Of a DNA stretch of 64,000 bases, positions 1 to 8,817 are shown one piece after another. Below the pieces are notes generated by a model that ran no database searches, had not been told where the DNA came from, and saw only the letters and a program-made list of their open reading frames with translations. The DNA comes from Lichenihabitans sp033947565 (lineage in GTDB: Bacteria > Pseudomonadota > Alphaproteobacteria > Rhizobiales > Beijerinckiaceae). The stretch lies in the NCBI RefSeq assembly GCF_033947565.1, contig NZ_JARPVX010000006.1:1-64000 (forward strand), read 5' to 3'. The first letter of the stretch is position 1. Every line of letters starts with the position of its first letter. The position numbers and the translations under genes were made by a program.

Positions 1-791
1 ATCGAGGCGGCGTCGGCGCCGCCCTCGCCGGGGCGGGCCGCGCGCACCAGGTCGAGGATCGCGTCCACCACGCTGTCGCCGACCGGCAGGCGGCGCACCA
101 GCCGCTGCGCGCTCATCAGATCCTCGGCCGCCATGGCCGGGCGCGACACGGCGTCGTGCTCGCCGGTCGTCTCGACCAGGATGCGGCGTTCGGCGACGCG
201 GTCCGGATACGGCACGTCGATCTGCATCAGGAAACGGTCGAGCTGCGCTTCGGGCAGCGGATAGGTGCCTTCCTGTTCGATGGGGTTCTGGGTGGCCAGC
301 ACATGGAACGGGCGCGGCAGGTCGTGGCGATGGCCCGCCACCGTGATGTGGCCCTCCTGCATGGCCTGCAGCAGGGCCGACTGGGTGCGGGGGCTGGCGC
401 GGTTGATCTCGTCGGCCATCAGCAGCTGGGCGAAGACGGGCCCCTGCACGAACCGGAAAGCGCGGCGATGGTCGGCCGCTTCCTCCAACACTTCGGATCC
501 GAGGATGTCGGCGGGCATCAGGTCGGGCGTGAACTGGATGCGCCGCCCGGCGAGGCCCAGCACGGTACTGAGGGTCTCGACCAGCTTGGTCTTCGCGAGC
601 CCCGGCACGCCGACCAGCAGCCCATGACCGCCCGACAACACGGTGATGAGCGTTTCCTCGACAACCGTTTCCTGGCCGAACACCACCTGGCCGATGGCCG
701 TCCGGGCCGCGGCCACGCGCTCCAGCGCCGCATCGGCGGCGCGTGCCGCGGCGGCTTCGAGGTTGGTGGCCGTGGTGTCGAATGCGTTCAT
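1..791 (-). CDS. MoxR family AAA+ ATPase (3' end outside window)
   Basis: MoxR ATPases are chaperone-like AAA+ proteins, usually acting with a von Willebrand factor A (DUF58/VWA) partner encoded next door to activate or assemble metalloprotein or envelope complexes. The translation shows a Walker A of the MoxR form (GVPGLAKT), a Walker B LLMADEINRA, the following RTQSALLQAMQE segment, and a sensor region ATQNPIEQEGTYPLPEAQLDRF, all hallmarks of the family. The ATG at 789-791 has GAGGG a few bases upstream. About 263 codons are present; the C-terminal lid is cut off by the left edge. It is divergent from the DUF1285 gene. Partner genes (DUF58, DUF4159) would be expected further left but are not visible, so the substrate is unknown. 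Confidence 0.93.
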   Translation of the reverse strand, partial: MNAFDTTATNLEAAAARAADAALERVAAARTAIGQVVFGQETVVEETLITVLSGGHGLLVGVPGLAKTKLVETLSTVLGLAGRRIQFTPDLMPADILGSEVLEEAADHRRAFRFVQGPVFAQLLMADEINRASPRTQSALLQAMQEGHITVAGHRHDLPRPFHVLATQNPIEQEGTYPLPEAQLDRFLMQIDVPYPDRVAERRILVETTGEHDAVSRPAMAAEDLMSAQRLVRRLPVGDSVVDAILDLVRAARPGEGGADAAS

Positions 792-956
792 GCCGAACCC
801 TCAGATGCCCTGCCGGCACCGCCTTGCCCCACGGCCGGCGCCGTCCAGCCGCCCGGCGAGACAAGCGCCGCGCCAAGCGTCGACCGTTCGGCTAGGGTGT
901 GGATGCGCGCCCGCGTCGCATGGTGCAAGGCCATCAGGTCAGGTTGGAGCCGGAAC

Positions 957-1541
957 ATGGCGAAAGCAAGTGAAGCTCCATCCACCTCGCCGGCCGGGCT
1001 CGACGCCCTGCAGGGGGCCCTCAAGACGGCCAGGGGCCGGCCCCCCCTCCACCTGTGGAACCCGCCCTTCTGCGGCGACATCGACATGCGTATCGCCCGG
1101 GACGGCACTTGGTTCTACGCCGGCACGCCGATCGGTCGGCCGGCCCTGGTGCGCCTTTTCGCCTCCGTGCTGCGCCGCGAGGGCGACGCCTATGTGCTGG
1201 TGACGCCGGTCGAGAAGCTGGGCATCACGGTCGAGGACGCGCCTTTCGTCGGCGTGGAGCTCGACACCACCGGCCCCGTGCTGCGGTTGCGCACCAACGT
1301 CGACGACTGGGTGACGATCGACCGCGAGCATCCCCTGCGGTTCGAGCCCGGCGCGGCGGACGGCCTCAAGCCCTATGCCATGCTGCGGGACGGCCTTTGG
1401 GTGCTGCTCGGGCGGCCGTTGTTCTATGAGCTGGTGGAGCGTGGCGAGGTGCGGCCCCTCGACGGCGTCGCCACCTTCGGGGTGGCGTCGGGCGACAGCT
1501 TCTTCGCCATGGCGCCGGCCGATGCGATCGGCCTCGCATGA
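957..1541 (+). CDS. DUF1285 family protein
   Basis: A cytoplasmic protein of 194 residues with the features of the proteobacterial DUF1285 family: a PPLHLWNPPFCGDIDMRI start of domain, then WFYAGTPIGRPALVRLFASVLRREGD, the VTPVEKLGITVEDAPF segment and a C-terminal half with NVDDWVTIDREHPL. No enzymatic role is established for the family. I chose the ATG at 957, with GGAG about 8 bases upstream, because homology begins just after it; the open frame continues upstream only as antisense to MoxR. The gene is first in an operon: its stop overlaps the start of the NUDIX gene (ATGA). In rhizobia this gene commonly neighbours moxR, the NUDIX gene and cca, as here. Function remains unknown. Confidence 0.85.
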   Translation: MAKASEAPSTSPAGLDALQGALKTARGRPPLHLWNPPFCGDIDMRIARDGTWFYAGTPIGRPALVRLFASVLRREGDAYVLVTPVEKLGITVEDAPFVGVELDTTGPVLRLRTNVDDWVTIDREHPLRFEPGAADGLKPYAMLRDGLWVLLGRPLFYELVERGEVRPLDGVATFGVASGDSFFAMAPADAIGLA

Positions 1542-2203
1542 CAGGAGCCATCCCGACGGGGCAGGCTCCGTCGACCGCCGATTTCGTGCGCCGCGCGACG
1601 ACACGCCTCAGCTTCGACCTGCCAACCGATCTGTTTGCCGATGGATATGCGGTGCGGCCCGGCGACCATGTGGCCGAAGGGCTCGTGGCCGGGGAAACCC
1701 TGACGAGGGCCAAGGCGGCGGCGGTGCTGGTGCCGGTGGTCGATCATCGCTCCGAGGCGACCGTGCTGCTGACCGAGCGGGTCGCGACCCTGCGGGCCCA
1801 TTCGGGCCAGATCGCCTTTCCGGGCGGCCGCATCGACCCCGGTGACGCATCGCCGCTGGCGGCCGCGTTGCGGGAAGCCTGGGAAGAGGTGGGCCTTGTG
1901 GCCGAGCAAGTCACACCGCTCGGCTATCTGCCGCCCTATCTGATCGGCACCGGCTACCTCGTGGTGCCGACCGTGGCGCTGGTCAGACCACCGTTGCGGC
2001 TGCGGCTCAACCCGGACGAGGTGGCGGAGGCTTTCGAGGTGCCGCTCGCCTTTCTGATGGACCCCCGCAACCACCGGCGCCAGTCGCGCGACTTCGGCGG
2101 CACATTGCGCAGCTTCATCGCCATGCCCTATGCCGAGCGGAACATCTGGGGCGCCACGGCCGGCATGCTCCACAGTCTTCACCGGCAGCTTTACGCCTCA
2201 TGA
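1538..2203 (+). CDS. NUDIX hydrolase, probable CoA pyrophosphatase (NudL-type)
   Basis: Predicted to hydrolyse coenzyme A or its derivatives to phosphopantetheine and 3',5'-ADP. The sequence carries the CoA-pyrophosphatase (UPF0035) signature upstream of the Nudix box: LLTERVATLRAHSGQIAFPGG, followed by the box itself, GGRIDPGDASPL and REAWEEVGL. The REXXEE catalytic helix is intact. The upstream acidic position of the box is Asp rather than Glu, which occurs in this family. The length of 221 residues is normal. It overlaps the DUF1285 stop by 4 bases and overlaps the next gene by 4 bases, so it is translated as part of the same operon. Activity on other nucleoside diphosphate derivatives cannot be excluded from sequence. 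Confidence 0.9.
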   Translation: MTGAIPTGQAPSTADFVRRATTRLSFDLPTDLFADGYAVRPGDHVAEGLVAGETLTRAKAAAVLVPVVDHRSEATVLLTERVATLRAHSGQIAFPGGRIDPGDASPLAAALREAWEEVGLVAEQVTPLGYLPPYLIGTGYLVVPTVALVRPPLRLRLNPDEVAEAFEVPLAFLMDPRNHRRQSRDFGGTLRSFIAMPYAERNIWGATAGMLHSLHRQLYAS

Positions 2204-2460
2204 TCCGGATCACCCTTGAAGGCGTTCTGTTGCTGCTGCTGCCCTTCGCAGTTTATGCGGCGCTGCTCCTCGTCGGGCCGCGGCTCGGGCTGGAACGGCG
2301 CGGCGTTTTCGGGGCGCACGGGATCGGCCTGATGGCCGCCGGGGTGGCCCTGGTGGTTCTGGCCCTGTTGGCGCTCGGCCTCTTCAGCGACAGGGCACGG
2401 GGCCCTTATGTCCCGGCCCATATCGAGGATGGGCGCCTCGTGCCGGGGCGGATGCGATGA
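2200..2460 (+). CDS. Small two-helix membrane protein (DUF6111-like)
   Basis: An 86-residue protein with two hydrophobic segments (about residues 5-26 and 42-64) separated by a short basic loop (GPRLGLERR), so an integral inner-membrane protein. The C-terminal stretch GPYVPAHIEDGRLVPGRM resembles the tail of the rhizobial DUF6111 family, which has no known function. It overlaps the NUDIX gene by 4 bases at its start and cca by 4 bases at its end. Translational coupling and conserved order with NUDIX and cca genes support it being real. Nothing in the sequence indicates a catalytic role. Confidence 0.85.
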   Translation: MIRITLEGVLLLLLPFAVYAALLLVGPRLGLERRGVFGAHGIGLMAAGVALVVLALLALGLFSDRARGPYVPAHIEDGRLVPGRMR

Positions 2461-3740
2461 GCCGCCCGCTCGCCTGCGATGCCGAGGGGCGCCTCACCAA
2501 CCGGGTGTTCCTCGACGACCCGCGCATCGGCACCGTGCTGGACCTGCTCAACCGCGATGGCGAAGCCGCACGCGTGGTGGGGGGCGCCGTCCGCAATGCG
2601 CTGCTCGGCCTCACGCCCGGCGACATCGACGTTGCCACCACGGCGCTGCCCGAAACCGTGATGGCGCGCGCCAAGGCGGCGCGCTTGCGGACGATCCCGA
2701 CGGGGCTCGCACATGGCACCGTGACGGTGCTGGCCCGCGGCCTGCCTGCCGAGGTCACGACGTTGCGCGAGGATGTCGAGACCGACGGCCGCCATGCGGT
2801 GGTGCGGTTCGGGCGCGATTTCGCGGCCGACGCGCATCGCCGCGATTTCACCGTCAACGCATTGTCGGTCGATGGGGACGGACGCCTGCATGACACCACC
2901 GGCGGGGTTGCGGATCTCGCGGCCGGGCGGCTCCGCTTCATCGGCGATGCCGCGACCCGCATCCGCGAGGATTATCTGCGCATCCTGCGGTTCTTCCGCT
3001 TTTCGGCCAGCTATGCGACGGGCCCGCTCGATCCGGAAGGACTTGCGGCCTGCGGGGCGGCGGTCGAAGGCTTGGCGCGCTTGTCGCGCGAGCGCGTGCG
3101 GGCCGAACTGCTGAAACTGTTGGTGGCGCCCCGTGCCGTGCCGGTGCTGGAGGAGATGGCGGCGGCCGGCCTGCTCGACGCCGTGGTGGGGCTGCCGTGC
3201 CGACCCGAGCGCTTCGCCCGCCTGGTCGCCATCGAGGCCGCCGGCGGATGGGCGCCTGACGCCTTGCGCCGTCTGGCCGGGCTGGCGCTCCGCGAAGTCG
3301 GCGATGCGGCGCTGCTGCGCGACCGCCTGCGCCTATCGAACGAGGAGCGCGACCGGCTGGCCGGGATCGCGGCGGCGATCGAGGGCCACGCCCCTTCGGG
3401 CGACGCCGCGCCCGATGAGGCCGAGATCCTCGCGCTGCTGCACGATTATGGACGCCTCGGCGCCAGTGACGCGCTCCTGCTGCGGCACGCCGATAGCCGT
3501 GCCGCGCCGGACGACGCGGCGTGGGGGACCGCGATCCGGCAGGCCGGGTCGGCTCCCGTGCCGGTGCTGCCGGTGTCGGGCCGCGACCTGCTCGGCCGGG
3601 GCCTTCCGGCCGGCCCGCTGGTCGGGGCCGTGTTGAAGGACGTGCAGGCGCGCTGGATCCGGGGCGGCTTTCCGTCCGATCCCGCCACCCTGCACGGCCT
3701 GCTCGACGCCGCCATCGCGGCGCGACTCGCAGACCGGTGA
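2457..3740 (+). CDS. cca: CCA tRNA nucleotidyltransferase
   Basis: Adds or repairs the 3'-terminal CCA of tRNAs in the cytoplasm. The N-terminal class II nucleotidyltransferase head is clear: VVGGAVRNALLGLTPGDIDVATT supplies the GG motif and the metal-binding DxD, followed by RTIPTGLAHGTVTVL and the basic RRDFTVNALSVDGDGRLHD motif. The RNA-binding neck is recognisable by RIREDYLRILRFFRF (around residues 170-185). At 427 residues it has the usual alphaproteobacterial length and no HD phosphohydrolase domain. Its ATG overlaps the preceding stop (ATGA), making it the last gene of the DUF1285-NUDIX-DUF6111-cca operon. CCA-adding versus poly(A)-adding activity cannot be fully separated by eye, but the operon context and class favour CCA addition. 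Confidence 0.95.
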   Translation: MSRPLACDAEGRLTNRVFLDDPRIGTVLDLLNRDGEAARVVGGAVRNALLGLTPGDIDVATTALPETVMARAKAARLRTIPTGLAHGTVTVLARGLPAEVTTLREDVETDGRHAVVRFGRDFAADAHRRDFTVNALSVDGDGRLHDTTGGVADLAAGRLRFIGDAATRIREDYLRILRFFRFSASYATGPLDPEGLAACGAAVEGLARLSRERVRAELLKLLVAPRAVPVLEEMAAAGLLDAVVGLPCRPERFARLVAIEAAGGWAPDALRRLAGLALREVGDAALLRDRLRLSNEERDRLAGIAAAIEGHAPSGDAAPDEAEILALLHDYGRLGASDALLLRHADSRAAPDDAAWGTAIRQAGSAPVPVLPVSGRDLLGRGLPAGPLVGAVLKDVQARWIRGGFPSDPATLHGLLDAAIAARLADR

Positions 3741-3815
3741 GCGACCTGTTAAGCTTACGCCGCTACATCGCTGGACGGAGATGATCGGCCGGCGCGAGCC
3801 GGGAGGAGTCCGCCG

Positions 3816-4076
3816 ATGGCAAGCGACAGGAAGCCGGTCGAGGTGGCGCGCCGCCTCGGTGAGCGGCGTGACGAGCGGGCACGAGCCGGCACCAAGCGGT
3901 CCGACGCCTGGTGCCGCGAAACCTTCACCTTGACGCGCGAAGATGCCCGGCGCGCGGCACGCGACTGGTTCCAGCGCTTTCCGAAGGCCGCCTATATGAC
4001 CGAGATCGAATCCTGGCGCGTGCTCGAGGACGGACGCATCGCGTTTACGATGCGTCGCCTGCCGTCGGCCGATTGA
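3816..4076 (+). CDS. Small conserved hypothetical protein
   Basis: An 86-residue, strongly charged soluble protein with no signal peptide or membrane segment. Composition is rich in Arg, Glu and Asp in the first half, and the second half contains FQRFPKAAYMTEIESWR, which looks like a small folded core. A good ribosome site (GGGAGGAG, about 7 bases before the ATG) supports translation. It lies 75 bases after cca on the same strand and ends 10 bases before the convergent ftcR stop. I do not recognise a named family. Similar short proteins of this pattern are common in rhizobial genomes, but I assign no function. Confidence 0.7.
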   Translation: MASDRKPVEVARRLGERRDERARAGTKRSDAWCRETFTLTREDARRAARDWFQRFPKAAYMTEIESWRVLEDGRIAFTMRRLPSAD

Positions 4077-4086
4077 GGGTTGGCCC

Positions 4087-4851
4087 TTATGCCGCCGTGG
4101 CGAGGGCCCGCACGGGGGCGAGCGGTGCGACAAGCAGCGGCGCCGGGGCGGCGATGAACTCGGGCGTGGCGCCGCGCTCTTCCAGGCAATAGCCGAGATA
4201 GCGCTTCGATTCGATGAGGTCGTAGCCGAGCCGTTCGCGGAGCTTCTTGCGCAGCTTGCTGATGTGGCTTTCCACCACGTTCTCTTCCACCTGCTCGTCG
4301 AAGATGCCGTAGATGGCGTTGAAGATCTGCGTTTTCGTCACGCGGCGGCCGCGGTTCTTCACTAGATATTCGAGAATGCGGCGCTCGCGGCGCGGCAGCG
4401 ACATGGCCTCCCCGCGGATCTCCGGATCGCGCCCGTCGAAGAACACCCGGACGTCGCCGAACTGTACGTCGTCCTTCTTGGAGGCCTGGGCCTGGGCGCG
4501 GCGACGAATGGCGTCGATGCGGGCCATCAACTCCCGCACATGGATCGGCTTGCGCACCACATCGTCGAAGCCGGCATTGAAGAGATCGAGCGTCTGCTCG
4601 AGCGAATGGGTTTCATTGATGGCGATGATGGGGGCGTTCGAGCGTTCCCGGATCGCCTTGGGATAGCTGTTGCGGTCCGTGCAGGCGCCGACCAGAAAGG
4701 CTTCCACGGCCGCGATGTCGGATTCCGACACGCCCGACACCCAATCGCGGAAGTCCGCCGGGCTCAGGCCGCTGCTCGACACGCCCTCGTTGCGGAACCC
4801 ACCCATATAGCCGGTCGAGACGATTTCGCGATCATCAATAAGAACCAACAT
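4087..4851 (-). CDS. ftcR: Flagellar response regulator, FtcR/Rem type
   Basis: An OmpR-like two-domain transcription factor that activates flagellar genes in rhizobia and Brucella (FtcR; Rem in Sinorhizobium). The N-terminal receiver-like domain starts MLVLIDDREIVSTGYMGGF, a recognisable FtcR opening, and continues with DSDIAAVEAFLVG-type sequence and DVVRKPIHVRELMARIDAIRRR. The C-terminal winged helix runs from about residue 140 with RRERRILEYLVKN and ESHISKLRKKL. FtcR proteins lack a standard acidic phosphorylation pocket, and I likewise see no canonical phosphoacceptor Asp, so activity may be set by expression rather than phosphorylation. I chose the ATG at 4851 because it matches the family start; an in-frame extension upstream adds 24 unconserved residues. 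It lies at the head of the flagellar island, as in relatives. Confidence 0.9.
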   Translation of the reverse strand: MLVLIDDREIVSTGYMGGFRNEGVSSSGLSPADFRDWVSGVSESDIAAVEAFLVGACTDRNSYPKAIRERSNAPIIAINETHSLEQTLDLFNAGFDDVVRKPIHVRELMARIDAIRRRAQAQASKKDDVQFGDVRVFFDGRDPEIRGEAMSLPRRERRILEYLVKNRGRRVTKTQIFNAIYGIFDEQVEENVVESHISKLRKKLRERLGYDLIESKRYLGYCLEERGATPEFIAAPAPLLVAPLAPVRALATAA

Positions 4852-5072
4852 GTCGCTTGCCTCGATCCTGCCGCGCCTCCGGGGTGACCTCCCCCGCGAG
4901 TCGCGATGCACTGTTCGTGACAAGGATTAAACGGCGTCATGCTTAACAAAGCCTTGCCCACCGGCACGGATCAGCGTCGCTTTGTGGGATGAATCGCCAC
5001 GTGGCCGATCGGCCACGCATTGGTCCTGCTGGCCGATGGGCCCCGAGATGGCCCTGCGGGCAGATCGGCCAT

Positions 5073-5618
5073 TCAGCGGCGCTGCACGATCAGACCGCCG
5101 CTGGTTTCCACCACCCAGCCTTTGCGGCCGCGGGCGATTGACAGCACGCGTCCGGCGCCCTCGATGGTGGCGCCGGGCTGCACCATCCGCAACGTCCCCT
5201 GCGCCTCGACCAGCGCCGTGCCGTCGAAAGCGTCCCGCACGGCGAAATCCGGCAGCACCGTCCGGCTCGACAAGAGCTTCGCGTCGTCGGAGCTCACCGG
5301 TGCCGCCGGGATGGTTCCGGTCGGGTCGAAGTCGATGGTGTCGCCGGGCTGCTCGGCAACGGCATTGGGCGTGCTTTGCGCTTCAAAGCGCGGCGCATGG
5401 GATGTCGCCGTGCCCATCGCCAGCAGCGGCATCGGCCGGCTGGCTGGACCGGAGGCCGGTCCCGACACCGCCATATAGGCCGCGAAGCCGGCCGACACCA
5501 CGGCGGCCGAAACCCCGAGGCTGCCGAGCCAGGCGTCGACGAGACGGTCGCGCGCCTGGGCCTCGATCACGTCCTTCGGAATGGGGATCAGCATCGGCGA
5601 TCTCGGGGCGAAGCTCAT
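5073..5618 (-). CDS. Hypothetical membrane-anchored protein of the flagellar island
   Basis: A 181-residue protein with one transmembrane segment (about residues 33-52) preceded by a charged cytoplasmic N-terminus. After the membrane come a low-complexity Pro/Ala-rich linker and a C-terminal domain with a repeated Gly/Val pattern (MVQPGATIEGAGRVLSIARG, then WVVETSGGLIVQRR) suggesting a small beta structure. Its ATG overlaps the fliI stop (ATGA), so it is co-translated with fliI. I do not recognise a family. The location, immediately downstream of fliI, suggests a flagellar assembly or envelope role, but that is inference. The gene ends 221 bases before ftcR. Confidence 0.8.
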   Translation of the reverse strand: MSFAPRSPMLIPIPKDVIEAQARDRLVDAWLGSLGVSAAVVSAGFAAYMAVSGPASGPASRPMPLLAMGTATSHAPRFEAQSTPNAVAEQPGDTIDFDPTGTIPAAPVSSDDAKLLSSRTVLPDFAVRDAFDGTALVEAQGTLRMVQPGATIEGAGRVLSIARGRKGWVVETSGGLIVQRR

Positions 5619-6949
5619 TTGGGTTTCTGCAGGGCGTTGGCGAGGTCGCGGAACGCATCCTCGCTCGCGCCGGTGGCGGGGGATTGCACCAGGGCGCCGT
5701 AGATGCGCGGCACGAGGGCCACGGCCTGGTCGAGTTCGGCGTCGCTGCCGCTCTGGTAGCCGCCCATGGCGCGCAGGTCGCGGGTGTCCTCGAAGCGGGC
5801 GATCATCTCGCGCAGCCGGCTGACCAGCGTTGCCTGCTCGGGGCTCCAGACCTGGTGGGCGAGGCGCGACAGCGAGCCCAGCAGATCGATGGCCGGGTAG
5901 CGCCCTTGTGCCGCGATCTTGCGGTCGAGCACGATGTGGCCGTCGAGCGTGCCGCGGATCGTGTCGGCCACGGGGTCGTTGTGGTCGTCGCCGTCCACCA
6001 GCACCGAGAAGACGCCCGTGATGGTGCCGCCGCCCTCGCGGCCGGGTCCGGCGCGCTCGAGCAGGCGCGGCAGGTCGCTGAACACACTCGGCGCGTAGCC
6101 GCGCGCCACCGCGGGTTCGCCCGCCGCAAGCGCCACGTCGCGCGCCGCATGGGCGTAGCGGGTGACCGAATCGACGATCAACAACACCGAATCGCCGCGA
6201 TCGCGGAACGCCTCGGCCACCGCCGTCGCGGTCTTCGGCGCGAGGCGGCGCATCATCGGGCTTTCGTCGCCGGTCGCCACCACCGTGATGGCCTTCGGAC
6301 GGTTCGCCCCCAGCGATTCCTCGATGAACTCGCGCACCTCGCGGCCCCGTTCGCCCACTAGCGCGATCACCACCGTGTCGAAACCGCTCGCGCCCGCCAG
6401 CATGGCCAGCAGCGTCGACTTGCCGACGCCCGAGCCCGCGAAGATGCCGATGCGCTGGCCGGCACAGATCGGGCAGAAGATGTCGATGGCGCGCACGCCC
6501 GTCTTGATGCGGCTCTTCACCCGGGCGCGGTGCAGCGCGTTCGGCGGCTCGCCCGAGGCGCCGAGCTCCGGGCCGGTGCCGGGCCTGAGCGGGCCCGCGT
6601 CGTCGATCGGCTGGCCGAGCGCGTTGATGACGCGACCCTTCCAGCTCGGATCGGGGCGGAACGTGAAGGGGCCGCGCTTGCGCACCGCCGCGCCAAGCCG
6701 CGCGCCGAGCTGGTTGCCGAACGGTTTGACGGTGGCCGACGAGCGGTCGATGCGGACGATCTCGCCCACTTCCTCGCCGCCGCTGCCGCCGTCGAGCGTC
6801 ACCGTGTCGCCGAGGGTAACGAAGGGCGACAGGCCGCCGATCCGGTACGAGGTCGGGGCCACATCCGTGACGGCGCCCGCGATTTCGACGAACGGCACCG
6901 CCACCATCGTGTCGCGCACCGCGTGGCCGAGGCGCTGCAGGGCGTTCAT
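5615..6949 (-). CDS. fliI: Flagellum-specific ATPase FliI
   Basis: The hexameric ATPase of the flagellar type III export apparatus, located at the cytoplasmic face of the basal body. It shows the F1/V-type ATPase fold markers: Walker A IFAGSGVGKSTLLAML around residue 165, the ALVGERGREVREFIEESLG segment, and Walker B SVLLIVDSVTRYAHA. Length (444 residues) fits the family. The neighbouring FliH gene expected in many bacteria is not adjacent. The stop overlaps the next gene's ATG, and flgF lies 34 bases upstream, so flgF-fliI-unknown form one leftward transcript. Confidence 0.97.
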   Translation of the reverse strand: MNALQRLGHAVRDTMVAVPFVEIAGAVTDVAPTSYRIGGLSPFVTLGDTVTLDGGSGGEEVGEIVRIDRSSATVKPFGNQLGARLGAAVRKRGPFTFRPDPSWKGRVINALGQPIDDAGPLRPGTGPELGASGEPPNALHRARVKSRIKTGVRAIDIFCPICAGQRIGIFAGSGVGKSTLLAMLAGASGFDTVVIALVGERGREVREFIEESLGANRPKAITVVATGDESPMMRRLAPKTATAVAEAFRDRGDSVLLIVDSVTRYAHAARDVALAAGEPAVARGYAPSVFSDLPRLLERAGPGREGGGTITGVFSVLVDGDDHNDPVADTIRGTLDGHIVLDRKIAAQGRYPAIDLLGSLSRLAHQVWSPEQATLVSRLREMIARFEDTRDLRAMGGYQSGSDAELDQAVALVPRIYGALVQSPATGASEDAFRDLANALQKPK

Positions 6950-6983
6950 CGGTGCCTCGCGCCTGCGACGCGTCCGGCCGTGG

Positions 6984-7709
6984 TCACGAGGTCTGCCCCA
7001 GGGTCTTGATGGCGTCCTGCAGGGACGTGTCGCCCGCCTGATTGGCGTTGCTGACGCTGTCGAGGTTGTGCTGGATTTCGATCAGCTTCGAGAGCTCGAG
7101 GATCGGGTTGACGTTCGAGCCCTCGACGAAGCCCTGCGCCATGCCGGCGTCGGTGAAGTCGAGGATCGGCGTCGCGGCCTTGTCGGGGATGACGCCCGAA
7201 TTCGCGGCCCGGGTCAGGTTTGCGGTCGGGTCGATGCTGAAGAGCCCGATGGCGCCGACCTGGCGGCCGCCCTGGGTCATCATGCCGTCCTGGGCGATCA
7301 CCGGCGCGCCGGCGCTCGGGTCGAGCAGCATTGCCGAGCCGCCCGCGTCGAGGATGGGCAGGTTGGTCAGCGTCGTCAGCTCGCCGCCGGGGCCGATCTT
7401 CATGCGGCCGTCATGCGTATAGGCGACGCCCTTGGGCGTCTGGATGGCGATCCAGCTGTCGCCCTGCGTGGCGACGTCGAGCGGGTTGTCGGTCTTGGTC
7501 ATTTCGCCCGACCGGCGCGAGATGAAGGTGGTGCCTTCGGACGAGAAGGCGACGGGCGTCTCGCCCGTGTTCGACAGCACGGTATCGAAGCTGACGCCGT
7601 CGGCGCGGTAGCCGGCCGTGTTCATGTTGGCGACGTTGCTGGCGATCGTCTGCAGACGCTTCTCGATGGCGATCTGCCCCGACATGCCGACGTAGAAATT
7701 GGATTGCAC
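6984..7709 (-). CDS. flgF: Flagellar basal-body rod protein FlgF
   Basis: A proximal rod component exported by the flagellar type III system. The N-terminus after the start reads QSNFYVGMSGQIAIEKRLQT then ASNVANMNTAGYRADGVSF, the flagellar rod/hook family signature. The C-terminus ends with the amphipathic helix GSNVNPILELSKLIEIQHNL, also typical. I chose the GTG at 7707-7709 because the family begins with M-Q-S-N-x-Y at this position; a long upstream open frame is only the antisense shadow of motA. At 241 residues it is the right length. It is the first gene of the leftward flgF-fliI operon and diverges from motA across 228 bases. Confidence 0.94.
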   Translation of the reverse strand: MQSNFYVGMSGQIAIEKRLQTIASNVANMNTAGYRADGVSFDTVLSNTGETPVAFSSEGTTFISRRSGEMTKTDNPLDVATQGDSWIAIQTPKGVAYTHDGRMKIGPGGELTTLTNLPILDAGGSAMLLDPSAGAPVIAQDGMMTQGGRQVGAIGLFSIDPTANLTRAANSGVIPDKAATPILDFTDAGMAQGFVEGSNVNPILELSKLIEIQHNLDSVSNANQAGDTSLQDAIKTLGQTS

Positions 7710-7937
7710 GCGCGCGCTCCACGCCGAGGAACCACGCCACGACGGGTGGCGGCGGCGCTCGGGCAGGGTAGGACCGGGACGGGAAGGCCTGGCCGTGTTG
7801 GCTGGCAATCTCCCCCGGCCGGCTTGCCTCAACCTGACGTCGGCGGCGGTTCTGGCCGGGCCTCCGGGCCAGCCCCACGCAAGGCAATCCTGGTGTCTTG
7901 GGTGGCGGCAGCATGGCCGAACAGCGGAGCGCAGGCG

Positions 7938-8813
7938 TTGAATTTCGGCATCGGTATGATCATCGCGATCGGTTGCGTGCTGGGCGGCTTCCTGGCCGGC
8001 GGCGGCCACCTGGTGGTGCTGTGGCAGCCCTATGAATTCATCGTCATCCTGGGCTCGGCGCTCGGCACCTTCGTGATCGCCAACCCGATGGCGACCATCA
8101 AGGACACCGGCAAGGGCCTGCTTGAAGCCATCAAGGGGTCTTCGCCGAAGTCGCGCGACTACCTCGACATCCTCGGCCTGCTCTACACGCTGATGCGCGA
8201 ATTGCGCGGCACCGCCCGCAACGAGCTCGAGGGGCACATCGACAACCCCAAGGAATCCGAGCTGTTCAAGAAATACCCCAAGGTCCTGGCCGACAAGGAC
8301 ATGACCACCTTCATCTGCGACTATTGCCGCCTCATCATGATCGGCAACGCCCGCAGCCATGAGATCGAGGCGCTGATGGAGGAGGAGATCCACACCATCA
8401 TGCGCGACAAGACCAAGTGCTCGCACGCCATGCAGTCGGTGGCCGATTCGCTGCCGGCCCTCGGTATCGTGGCGGCGGTGCTGGGCGTCATTCACGCCAT
8501 GGGGTCGCTCGACCAGCCGCCGGAAGTGCTGGGCGAGCTGATCGGCGCGGCGCTGGTCGGCACCATGGCGGGCATCTTCTTTTCCTACGGCATGGCGGCG
8601 CCGCTCGCCCATTCGATCAAGGTGACGCGTGAAAAGCGGGTGCGGCTCTACACCATCATCAAGCAGTCGCTGATCGCCTTCATGAACGGCGCCGTGCCGC
8701 TGGTCGCCCTCGAACATGGCCGCAAGACCATCTCGGCCTATGCGCGTCCGACCATCGACATGGTCGAGAACGAGACCATGGGCGGCGGCGAGGCCCAGGC
8801 CAAGGCGGCGTGA
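7938..8813 (+). CDS. motA: Flagellar motor stator protein MotA
   Basis: The proton-channel stator subunit of the flagellar motor in the inner membrane. The first membrane segment reads NFGIGMIIAIGCVLGGFLAGGG, followed by VVLWQPYEFIVILGSALGTF, and the later LPALGIVAAVLGVIHAMGSL and LIGAALVGTMAGIFFSYG segments are diagnostic. The cytoplasmic loop carries charged segments typical of the FliG contact. I chose a TTG start at 7938 because the family begins three residues before the first helix and the only near in-frame ATG (7956) would remove part of it; this start is not certain. At 291 residues it is full length. MotB is not adjacent, as in other rhizobia, where motB lies elsewhere in the motility region. 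Confidence 0.95.
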   Translation: MNFGIGMIIAIGCVLGGFLAGGGHLVVLWQPYEFIVILGSALGTFVIANPMATIKDTGKGLLEAIKGSSPKSRDYLDILGLLYTLMRELRGTARNELEGHIDNPKESELFKKYPKVLADKDMTTFICDYCRLIMIGNARSHEIEALMEEEIHTIMRDKTKCSHAMQSVADSLPALGIVAAVLGVIHAMGSLDQPPEVLGELIGAALVGTMAGIFFSYGMAAPLAHSIKVTREKRVRLYTIIKQSLIAFMNGAVPLVALEHGRKTISAYARPTIDMVENETMGGGEAQAKAA

Positions 8814-8817
8814 GCCG

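Noticed and set aside
156..956. Long rightward open frame upstream of the DUF1285 gene
   Set aside because: It is antisense to the MoxR gene and has no family resemblance; the real start is the ATG at 957.
5581..7937. Rightward open frame covering the fliI-flgF region and continuing into motA
   Set aside because: Shadow of fliI and flgF on the other strand, caused by high GC; only the motA part is real.
7710..7937. Possible sigma-54 promoter between flgF and motA
   Set aside because: A TGGC and TTGC pair exists but the spacing does not fit the -24/-12 rule.
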